From assembly GCA_015661795.1 (NCBI GenBank), contig DQVJ01000258.1, positions 1-6,940 on the forward strand: 6,940 nt of DNA, in the 5' to 3' direction. Below the pieces are notes generated by a model that did no database searches, had not been told where the DNA came from, and saw only the letters and a list, made by a program, of their open reading frames with translations. This DNA is from Sulfurovum sp. (lineage in GTDB: Bacteria; Campylobacterota; Campylobacteria; Campylobacterales; Sulfurovaceae). The translations under genes and the position numbers were made by a program. Below, one piece after another: positions 1 through 5,206 of the stretch (position 1 is the stretch's first letter; every line of letters starts with the position of its first letter).

Positions 1-242
1 TTGTCTCTATTAAAAGAATGACGAAGTTCTAACATTACTTGTTTTCTCGTCTCTTTATGCATAGTACGTAATCTTACTTTAAGTTCATTCATTAAAACCC
101 TTCTTTTTGAAGCTGGGGATGCTTTTACTTTGTTAATGAGTGATTTTATCGTATCTTGATTCTGTATTTTTGTTTCTGCATATACAGCATTGCCTAAAAG
201 TATCAAGAAAATAAATACAATAACGATAGTTTTACTCTGCAT
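1..242 (-). CDS. Secreted helical protein of unknown function, partial (C-terminus beyond left edge)
   Basis: The ATG at 242 opens a frame that stays open for 80 codons to the window edge. A good ribosome binding site (AAGGAG, 249-254) sits 6 nt upstream. Residues 1-22 look like a cleavable signal peptide: MQSK, a long Ile/Leu/Val/Phe stretch, then NAVYA before Glu23. The visible mature part is basic, Cys-free and likely helical, rich in Lys/Arg/Leu/Met. I do not recognise the family. Its size class, location and charge would allow a CpxP/Spy-like periplasmic accessory or metal-sensor protein, but no diagnostic motif is visible, so this is only a suggestion. It follows the histidine kinase gene on the same strand after a 73-nt gap and could be the last gene of that operon or have its own promoter (TAGAAT, 266-271). 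Confidence 0.72.
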   Translation of the reverse strand, partial: MQSKTIVIVFIFLILLGNAVYAETKIQNQDTIKSLINKVKASPASKRRVLMNELKVRLRTMHKETRKQVMLELRHSFNRD

Positions 243-265
243 TATTTACTCCTTATCATTTAGGC

Positions 266-296
266 ATTCTAAAATACTTTTGTTAGCATAATGTTA
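266..296 (-). promoter_or_regulatory. Possible weak promoter of the left-edge gene
   Basis: On the minus strand a TAGAAT hexamer (266-271) lies 23 nt upstream of the ATG at 242. Upstream of it are two TAACA-containing hexamers, TAACAT (291-296) and TAACAA (280-285), spaced 11 bp apart. The 11-bp period resembles the direct repeats found elsewhere in this locus, but the bases differ (TAACA rather than TACACA) and the 8-nt gap to the -10 is shorter. Treat as tentative. Confidence 0.25.
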
Positions 297-299
297 CCA

Positions 300-328
300 T
301 TATTTTAAATATGCTCTATTTAAAATAA
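300..328 (-). repeat. A/T-only inverted repeat overlapping the kinase stop codon
   Basis: An 11-bp perfect inverted repeat (300-310 with 318-328, 7-nt loop) consists only of A and T in its arms and spans the TAG stop (316-318) of the histidine kinase gene. No T-run follows on the minus strand, so it is a poor intrinsic terminator. It could slow polymerase or protect the 3' end, or be a chance result of AT richness. Confidence 0.35.
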
Positions 329-1464
329 AGCATAAACATTGTTCCTTTATCAGGAACAGATTTTAATGTAACTTTTATATCATAGTTGTCACATATACTT
401 TTGACTATATTCAAGCCTACACCAAAGCCTCCAGAATATTCTGTACCTCTTTTAAACTTTTCAAAAATCTCTTTTTGTTTATCCTCTTCTATCCCAATAC
501 CTTCATCTTGTATCGTAAAAATACCTTCCTTTAGCTCTATTCTCAAGGTAGTATTTGCTGGAGAGTATTTAATAGCATTACCTATGAGGTTTCCAAAAAG
601 AAGTTTTAACTGTGTTTCTGGTATTCCAAATATATAAGACTCTAAATTTACCTCAACTTTCAAACGTTTACTTTCACATAATGGTTCATAATAAACAATA
701 CTTTTTTGTAATACTTTTGCAACATCAATCACTTCAGCTTCTTCATTCGTATTTGAAAAGTTCAAATAGGTTAGAGAGCTATAAATATCATAAAGTTGTT
801 TGGTACTGATAGAAATATTTTTCAAGGTTTTTTGCGTATATTTACCTTGCTTAAGTGCCTGTTCAGTAGCCATAGAAAGTGATGTTATTGGAGTATTTAA
901 CTCATGTGTTACATCGTTGATAAAACGTTCAATCTGCTCTACTTTTTGACGTAGTGGTTTCATAAAAATTTTTGAAAGTGCCCATGCTATCATAAACAAA
1001 ATAATAGCGATAATAACCATCACCCTTAGAACTGTTTGACGTAATTCCTTTAATGCCCTGCTTAACGTATCTGACTGTGCCACTACATACTTTATATTTA
1101 GGTGTGCTCTAGGTGCATCAGAGACAAATACATCATAGCCATTTTCTGAAAAGTACCCTGCTTGATTAGGTATAGTATTTGTATAAAGTTTACCTTCTCT
1201 TACCTTTCCATCTATATCAATCAGTACCAATGAAATATCTTTAGGTACGCTTCTCTTTTTAAGTTTTGTATTACTCATATGCGCCATAATAATATCTCCT
1301 GATTTCACATCTGAAATATGTTGTAATTTATAGTACATTTCATTCTCAAGTGCATTTTTTTGAGCGGTATAATACCAATAGCCAACAAGTAACAAAAATA
1401 AAAAAGAAGAAAAGATATAGAGCCCCAAAAAGGAATAAAAAGATTTTTTCTCTAGTTCATTCAT
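316..1464 (-). CDS. Two-component sensor histidine kinase, membrane-bound, probable copper/envelope sensor
   Basis: This 382-residue kinase should autophosphorylate on His187 and pass phosphate to the adjacent regulator. Order of parts: TM helix about 11-32; periplasmic sensor region about 33-146; TM helix about 147-167; dimerisation/H-box FINDVTHELNTPITSL (181-196, His187); N-box GNLIGNAIKYS (291-301); G1 box DEGIGI (320-325); G2 box GGFGVGLNIV (345-354). Both catalytic halves look complete. The sensor region contains a Met-Ala-His-Met cluster (60-63), chemically suited to Cu(I)/Ag(I), but metal sensing is inferred mainly from the linked copper ATPase. The start at 1464 is preceded by an AAAAAAGGA site about 8 nt upstream and by a 40-codon bridging ORF whose stop overlaps it (ATGA). 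Its first codons are duplicated 119 bp upstream, at the end of the regulator gene. The architecture resembles CusS-type kinases, but I would not assign that name. Confidence 0.93.
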   Translation of the reverse strand: MNELEKKSFYSFLGLYIFSSFLFLLLVGYWYYTAQKNALENEMYYKLQHISDVKSGDIIMAHMSNTKLKKRSVPKDISLVLIDIDGKVREGKLYTNTIPNQAGYFSENGYDVFVSDAPRAHLNIKYVVAQSDTLSRALKELRQTVLRVMVIIAIILFMIAWALSKIFMKPLRQKVEQIERFINDVTHELNTPITSLSMATEQALKQGKYTQKTLKNISISTKQLYDIYSSLTYLNFSNTNEEAEVIDVAKVLQKSIVYYEPLCESKRLKVEVNLESYIFGIPETQLKLLFGNLIGNAIKYSPANTTLRIELKEGIFTIQDEGIGIEEDKQKEIFEKFKRGTEYSGGFGVGLNIVKSICDNYDIKVTLKSVPDKGTMFMLYFK

Positions 1465-1465
1465 A
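1437..1465. repeat. 29-bp direct repeat, kinase-start copy
   Basis: This 29-bp stretch is identical to 1556-1584. It holds the start of the kinase gene (MNELEKKS codons, minus strand) plus the following T-run. The two copies start 119 bp apart and enclose 90 bp of unrelated hairpin-rich sequence, as expected of a target duplication around an insertion. Confidence 0.93.
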
Positions 1466-1583
1466 AAAACAATCCTTTTTTCAATGCGACAAGTCGCATG
1501 AGCCTACTGCTGAAGTAGTATGTAGAGCTTTGCTCAACAGACGTTATATTAACAAAAAAAGATTTTTTCTCTAGTTCATTCAT
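1461..1583 (-). CDS. 40-codon bridging ORF created by the insertion between regulator and kinase
   Basis: The duplicated kinase start (ATG at 1583) opens a frame that reads MNELEKKSF, crosses the whole 90-bp insert without a stop and ends at TGA 1461-1463. That stop shares an ATGA overlap with the true kinase ATG (1464). At its other end the ORF overlaps the regulator stop (TGA 1576-1578) by 8 nt. Ribosomes ending the regulator could therefore restart here and be delivered to the kinase start. The peptide (after the kinase-derived start, FVNITSVEQSS and then YYFSSRLMRLV) resembles nothing I know and is probably not functional in itself. Its open frame may be selected for translational coupling, or be luck over only 40 codons. 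Confidence 0.4.
   Translation of the reverse strand: MNELEKKSFFVNITSVEQSSTYYFSSRLMRLVALKKGLFL
1466..1555. mobile_element. 90-bp hairpin-rich insert, possible REP/MITE-like element
   Basis: This block separates the two copies of the 29-bp repeat. It contains four short inverted repeats: ATGCGAC/GTCGCAT (1484-1490/1493-1499), CTACT/AGTAG (1504-1508/1514-1518), GAGC/GCTC (1525-1528/1532-1535, extendable to 1522-1538 with one mismatch) and GTTA/TAAC (1543-1546/1550-1553). GTAG tetranucleotides flank two of the hairpins in opposite orientations (minus strand before the first, plus strand at 1522-1525), reminiscent of paired REP sequences. No terminal inverted repeats and no transposase are visible. 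REP elements do not normally make target duplications, so the class is unsettled. Confidence 0.5.
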
Positions 1584-1584
1584 A
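1556..1584. repeat. 29-bp direct repeat, regulator-end copy
   Basis: This is the second copy of the 1437-1465 repeat. It supplies the last bases of the response regulator gene (TATGAATGA, with the stop at 1576-1578) and a now-redundant kinase start. Its presence implies that the two genes originally overlapped by 8 nt (ATGAATGA) before the insert arrived. Confidence 0.93.
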
Positions 1585-2229
1585 CCTGTATCCCAAACCT
1601 CTTTGGGTAACAATCTTCTTACTGCCTATCACTTCACGAAGTTTACGAATATATGAACGTACAGTAGCATCGCTAGGCAGTGTATCAAACTCCCAAATAT
1701 TCTGTACCAGTTCTTCCTGACTTATGAGCCTTTTTGGATGGGCGATGAAATACTCAAGTATCTTTGCTTCTTTAGGACGTAAACCTACCTCTTTTACACC
1801 ATTGTTTACAGTATTTTTACGTGGATAATAGATGACCGTCTCTTCTATCTTAACGGGAGCATCCTGTTCTATATGAAAAAGAACCCTGCTCTTTTCTATA
1901 CGAAGCTTCAACTCTTCTAATTCGAAAGGTTTACGTATATAGTCATGTGCTCCTGCATCAAAACTTGCTTTAAGATGTTTTGTATCTCCATAAGCTGTCA
2001 CAATGATAGCAGGTGTCGTATCATTAAAAGAACGTAACTCTTCAAGAAGTTCTATACCAGATTTCCCAGGTACATTGATATCAAAAATGAATAAATCAAA
2101 CTTGTTTTCATCTATACACGACTGTGCTTCTTTGGAGTCAAAGACATGAGAGACTTCATAATATTCTGCAAGATAAGTAGAGACGATATCACCTAGTACG
2201 GGGTCATCTTCCATGAGTAGTATTTTCAT
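1576..2229 (-). CDS. OmpR/PhoB-family response regulator, probable regulator of the copper locus
   Basis: This is a 217-residue DNA-binding transcription regulator, normal length for the family. The receiver domain (about 1-115) has the acidic pocket E7/D8/D9 (MEDD), phospho-acceptor Asp50 (FDINVPGKSG), Thr78, Tyr97 and Lys100 (IRKP), so it looks fully active. The C-terminal winged helix (about 125-217) has the family hallmarks: LRPKEAKILEYF, SDATVRSYIRKLR and the terminal QRGLGYRYE. The ATG at 2229 is chosen because TAGGAA (2237-2242) lies 7 nt upstream and the receiver begins immediately; an ATG 4 nt earlier is out of frame. The gene sits between the copper ATPase and the kinase. A TATAAT box and an 11-bp-period direct repeat upstream suggest its own, probably autoregulated, promoter. 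The locus and its targets resemble CusR/CopR-type regulators. Confidence 0.95.
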   Translation of the reverse strand: MKILLMEDDPVLGDIVSTYLAEYYEVSHVFDSKEAQSCIDENKFDLFIFDINVPGKSGIELLEELRSFNDTTPAIIVTAYGDTKHLKASFDAGAHDYIRKPFELEELKLRIEKSRVLFHIEQDAPVKIEETVIYYPRKNTVNNGVKEVGLRPKEAKILEYFIAHPKRLISQEELVQNIWEFDTLPSDATVRSYIRKLREVIGSKKIVTQRGLGYRYE

Positions 2230-2253
2230 TCATAAATTCCTATTTGATTAAGT

Positions 2254-2259
2254 ATTATA
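2254..2259 (-). promoter_or_regulatory. -10 box of the response regulator promoter
   Basis: A perfect TATAAT on the minus strand lies 24 nt upstream of the regulator ATG, placing the transcript start near 2247 and leaving a short leader. There is no recognisable -35; instead the 17-bp direct repeat at 2277-2293 ends 17 nt upstream, where an OmpR-type activator would bind. Confidence 0.6.
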
Positions 2260-2276
2260 GTATCATAGGTTTTTTA

Positions 2277-2293
2277 TGTGTAGATAAAGTGCA
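2277..2293 (-). promoter_or_regulatory. Candidate regulator-binding direct repeat upstream of the response regulator
   Basis: On the minus strand this reads TGCACT-TTATC-TACACA: two hexamers 11 bp apart. The 11-mer TTATCTACACA recurs exactly at 6433-6443 in the porin/small-protein intergenic region. Its place at about -30 to -46 relative to the predicted start suits class II activation and autoregulation. It overlaps the hairpin at 2289-2311. Confidence 0.5.
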
Positions 2294-2311
2294 TGCTAAA
2301 ATAACATGCAC
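2289..2311 (-). terminator. Hairpin after the ATPase gene (weak terminator or operator)
   Basis: GTGCATG (2289-2295) and CATGCAC (2305-2311) form a perfect 7-bp stem with a 9-nt loop, starting 15 nt beyond the ATPase stop. On the minus strand it is followed by CACTTTATC-type sequence, T-rich but without a clean T-run, so termination would be partial. Its arm overlaps the candidate regulator box. Confidence 0.35.
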
Positions 2312-2325
2312 ATCAAAATATCTTA

Positions 2326-4830
2326 TTATAACTCTAAATTACGTAACCTCAACGAATTGGCTATGACGGAAACCGAAGAGAAACTCATCGCAGCAGCAGC
2401 AATCACTGGCGAAAGGAGTATCCCAAAGAATGGGTATAGTACTCCAGCAGCTACAGGTACACCTAATGTATTATATATAAAGGCGAAGAAGAGATTCTGA
2501 CGAATGTTTGACATCGTACTTTTACTTAACTTGATAGATCGTACTATACCAGTCAAGTCACCTTTTACCAAGGTCACACCCGCACTCTCCATCGCAACGT
2601 CTGTTCCTGTCCCCATAGCAATACCCACATGGGCTTTTGCTAGGGCTGGTGCATCATTCACCCCATCTCCTGCCATAGCCACTACCTTACCTTCATTTTG
2701 TAAAACTGTAACTATCTTAGATTTTTCTTCTGGAGAGACTTCAGCTTCTACTCTGTCTATATTGAGCTTTGATGCCACTGCTTGGGCTGTTATGCGGTTG
2801 TCTCCTGTGAGCATCACCACTTTGATACCTTGGGCATGAAGTTGTTCTATCGCACTTGGTGTACTTTCTTTAATAGGATCCATGACTCCTATAAGTCCTG
2901 CAGCTTTATCATCTAAAGCTATAAGCATCACCGTTTGTCCTTCTTTTCTATAGGCTTCAGATTTACCAGGTAGGTCACCTACGTCAATACCTAATCCTTC
3001 TAACAGTTTTGTATTTCCAATAGCCACTTTTATACCATCTACCACCCCGGTAACACCTTGCCCTGTCACTGAGTTAAAATCCTCAGTTTTACTAAGACTT
3101 AGCCCTTTCTCTTTAGCCCCTTCTACAATGGCTTCAGCTAGAGGATGTTCACTGGACTGTTCAAGAGAAGCTACTGATTTTAAGAAGAGATTCTCATCTA
3201 TTCCTTCTTCAGGTTCAATCGTCACAAGTTTAGGTTTCCCCTCTGTAAGTGTCCCCGTTTTGTCTACTACCAAAGTATCTACTTTTTCGAGTACCTCTAA
3301 AGACTCAGCATTTTTAATGAGTACTCCCATAGAAGCCCCTTTACCTGTTCCAACCATAATTGAAACGGGTGTTGCCAAGCCCAGTGCACATGGACAGGCG
3401 ATAATAAGCACTGCCACCGCACTCACAACTGCGTAAGCTAACCTAGGTTCTGGTCCCCAGTTATACCACACAATAAATGATATGATAGCAATCACTACAA
3501 CCACTGGAACAAAATACCCCGCAACCACATCTGCTAATTTTTGTATAGGTGCACGTGTACGTTGGGCTTTGGCTACCATATCAACGATTTGAGACAATAG
3601 AGTATCTGCCCCTACTTTTTGAGCTTTGATGAGCAATGAACCCGTAGCATTAACAGTAGCCCCTATAACCGTGTCACCCTCTTTTTTAGCGATGGCTATA
3701 GGTTCACCCGTGACCATCGACTCATCGATATTACTCTCTCCCTCAACAACTATACCATCTACTGGTATCTTATCTCCAGGGCGTATACGTAGTGTATCAC
3801 CTACTTGCACATCTTCTAAGGAAATGTCTTCTTCGCTACCATCTTCTCTTACAATACGAGCAGTGTTTGGCGCAAGTCCCAAGAGCATCTGTATAGCTGT
3901 ATTGGTCTGGGAACGGGCACGAAGTTCCAGTACCTGTCCTAAAAGTACCAATGCCACAATCACTGCTGCTGCTTCAAAGTATACATGTACCAACCCACCC
4001 TCAACCTGCATTTTAGGTGGGAAAATATGTGGCATAAACAAGGCTGCCAAACTATAAATATATGCTGCGCCCACACCAAGTGCAATAAGCGTAAACATAT
4101 TGAGATTCCATGTTTTTACTGAGTTATATCCCCGCACAAAAAATGGCCAACCACCCCAAAGTACCACAGGAGTAGCCAAAGCGAACATAAACCATTGTAC
4201 TGCTGACATACTGAACCATGCAGGTAAAAATGAAGGTATCAAGTCTGCTACCATAGCAACAACAAATACAGGAAAAGCCAAAACAGCACTCACTTTAAAA
4301 CGACGCTTCATGTCCTCTAATTCTGAAGTGTCTTCTTCTCCTACTTGTGCTACCATAGGTTCCAAAGCCATACCACACTTAGGACAAGACCCAGGACCTT
4401 TTTGCTGTACTTCTGGGTGCATAGGACAAGTGTAGAGTGCATCTTTATCTAGCTCTTTTTTACTTCCTACTGGAGGTATTTCAGTATATTGAAGTGGTGT
4501 ACATGCACTACAGTTTGCATCATCTAACTGTATATATGTTTCTGGACTGTTATTAAATTTGTTTTGACACTCTACAGAACAAAAATAGTAATCTTTATGT
4601 GTATGTTGCGTATGAAAAGCACTATCTGTATGCACATCCATACCACATACAACATCTTTCGCCGTCTGAGGCTCTTGTTCGACCGTTATATAACTCTGGG
4701 GACTGAGTTCAAACTTATCTTGACAACTCTGCGAACAAAAATGGTAGGTTTCATGCTTATATTCTGTAAAAAAATTACTATCAACTGAAATATCCATACC
4801 ACATACGATATCTTTGACTTTGGTACTCAT
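2326..4830 (-). CDS. copA: Copper/silver-exporting P1B-1-type ATPase with twin YHS domains
   Basis: This 834-residue inner-membrane pump should export Cu(I)/Ag(I) from the cytosol using ATP. Order: YHS domain 1 (about 6-48; Cys10, Cys32, Cys36); YHS domain 2 (about 58-100; Cys62, Cys84, Cys88); CSAC linker (107-110); heavy-metal-binding domain CPMHPE...CPKCGM (135-154); then the eight-helix pump. Pump motifs: TGEP actuator loop (374-377), membrane CPC (479-481), phosphorylated Asp523 in DKTGT, HP (562-563), TGDN (675-678), GDGVND (721-726), YN in TM7 (786-787) and M815/S818/S819 in TM8. CPC plus YN plus MxxS marks P1B-1 copper specificity. The usual N-terminal HMA domain is absent. The ATG at 4830 is chosen because AGGAG lies 5 nt upstream; the frame extends to 4896 but that part reads through the promoter. 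The gene ends in tandem TAATAA. Confidence 0.95.
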   Translation of the reverse strand: MSTKVKDIVCGMDISVDSNFFTEYKHETYHFCSQSCQDKFELSPQSYITVEQEPQTAKDVVCGMDVHTDSAFHTQHTHKDYYFCSVECQNKFNNSPETYIQLDDANCSACTPLQYTEIPPVGSKKELDKDALYTCPMHPEVQQKGPGSCPKCGMALEPMVAQVGEEDTSELEDMKRRFKVSAVLAFPVFVVAMVADLIPSFLPAWFSMSAVQWFMFALATPVVLWGGWPFFVRGYNSVKTWNLNMFTLIALGVGAAYIYSLAALFMPHIFPPKMQVEGGLVHVYFEAAAVIVALVLLGQVLELRARSQTNTAIQMLLGLAPNTARIVREDGSEEDISLEDVQVGDTLRIRPGDKIPVDGIVVEGESNIDESMVTGEPIAIAKKEGDTVIGATVNATGSLLIKAQKVGADTLLSQIVDMVAKAQRTRAPIQKLADVVAGYFVPVVVVIAIISFIVWYNWGPEPRLAYAVVSAVAVLIIACPCALGLATPVSIMVGTGKGASMGVLIKNAESLEVLEKVDTLVVDKTGTLTEGKPKLVTIEPEEGIDENLFLKSVASLEQSSEHPLAEAIVEGAKEKGLSLSKTEDFNSVTGQGVTGVVDGIKVAIGNTKLLEGLGIDVGDLPGKSEAYRKEGQTVMLIALDDKAAGLIGVMDPIKESTPSAIEQLHAQGIKVVMLTGDNRITAQAVASKLNIDRVEAEVSPEEKSKIVTVLQNEGKVVAMAGDGVNDAPALAKAHVGIAMGTGTDVAMESAGVTLVKGDLTGIVRSIKLSKSTMSNIRQNLFFAFIYNTLGVPVAAGVLYPFFGILLSPVIAAAAMSFSSVSVIANSLRLRNLEL

Positions 4831-4874
4831 CATAGCTCCTTTATCAAATTGATATAGGCATATGATAGTCACTA

Positions 4875-4897
4875 AGTGTGCATTATATGTGCACACT
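4875..4897 (-). promoter_or_regulatory. Operator/promoter of the copper ATPase gene
   Basis: AGTGTGCA and TGCACACT (4875-4882, 4890-4897) form a perfect 8-bp inverted repeat with a 7-bp spacer. On the minus strand the same DNA also reads as a direct repeat, TGCACA-TATAA-TGCACA (4877-4893), matching the boxes at the other promoters. A perfect TATAAT (4882-4887) lies inside. Either the regulator activates from here a promoter using a weaker -10 nearer the gene (TATCAT 4862-4867 or TATATC 4851-4856), or a protein bound here blocks the embedded -10. Confidence 0.6.
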
Positions 4898-4903
4898 GAA
4901 GAA

Positions 4904-4917
4904 AGAGATTAGTCTCT
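4904..4917 (-). terminator. Short hairpin at the end of the cytochrome gene
   Basis: AGAGA (4904-4908) and TCTCT (4913-4917) pair around a 4-nt loop that includes the cytochrome stop codon (4909-4911). On the minus strand it is followed by TTCTTC. The stem is only 5 bp, so at best it is a weak terminator separating the cytochrome from the ATPase. Confidence 0.25.
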
Positions 4918-5196
4918 ATCACTTTCTGTTTTGGAAGATAAGATAAAAGCAAGTATATCTCGTGTTTCTTTGCCTGTAAGCCCTGCACGTACACGCATAT
5001 GATTCATTGAAAATGACCATGCTCTGCTGCTTAAATCGGAAGGCTGTCTCATATTATGACAACGCATACACGTGTCAGCCCATACTTGTGCTCCATTAAC
5101 TGTATCTGCTTTTTCTATCTCTGTAGCCATCATCTCTGTATTGATACTGATAAATACACCTAGTCCTATGATTATTGTTTTTACTATATTTTTCAT
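4909..5196 (-). CDS. Small periplasmic single-heme cytochrome c
   Basis: This is a 95-residue class I-type c cytochrome. Residues 1-24 form a signal peptide (MKNIVK, hydrophobic core, cleavage probably after MMA). The heme site is CMRCH (Cys43, Cys46, His47). The distal ligand is probably Met67 or Met64 in WSFSMNHMRVRAGLTG, and the C-terminal helix ETRDILAFI is typical of the fold. It would carry electrons in the periplasm. The start at 5196 is supported by AGGAGG 6 nt upstream; the longer frame to 5232 begins inside the porin gene. Only 10 nt separate it from the porin stop, and its ribosome binding site overlaps that stop, so the two are co-transcribed and probably coupled. A role as electron acceptor for copper or substrate oxidation in this locus is possible but unproven. 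Confidence 0.92.
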   Translation of the reverse strand: MKNIVKTIIIGLGVFISINTEMMATEIEKADTVNGAQVWADTCMRCHNMRQPSDLSSRAWSFSMNHMRVRAGLTGKETRDILAFILSSKTESDRD

Positions 5197-5206
5197 TTGT
5201 AACCTC

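Noticed and set aside
81..95. A third ATGAATGAACT sequence inside the left-edge gene as another copy of the 29-bp repeat
   Set aside because: The match stops after about 11-12 bases and encodes an internal MNELK; too short to distinguish from chance in AT-rich DNA.
1466..1555. Integron attC site or a miniature element with terminal inverted repeats
   Set aside because: The ends of the insert are not inverted repeats of each other, and the GTTRRRY/RYYYAAC core sites of attC are not present.
2504..4435. Several plus-strand open frames of about 100-140 codons opposite the ATPase gene
   Set aside because: They lie entirely antisense to a gene with complete P-type ATPase motifs, show no recognisable domains and lack good ribosome binding sites; they are shadows of the real reading frame.
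4598..4617. TGTGTA-TGTTG-CGTATG inside the ATPase gene as a further regulator box
   Set aside because: It lies within the second YHS coding region, the second hexamer is a poor match, and no promoter follows.
4831..4896. N-terminal extension of the ATPase to the ATG at 4896
   Set aside because: The extra 22 residues read through the operator and promoter region, and the AGGAG site is correctly spaced (5 nt) only for the ATG at 4830; the ATG at 4833 is too close.
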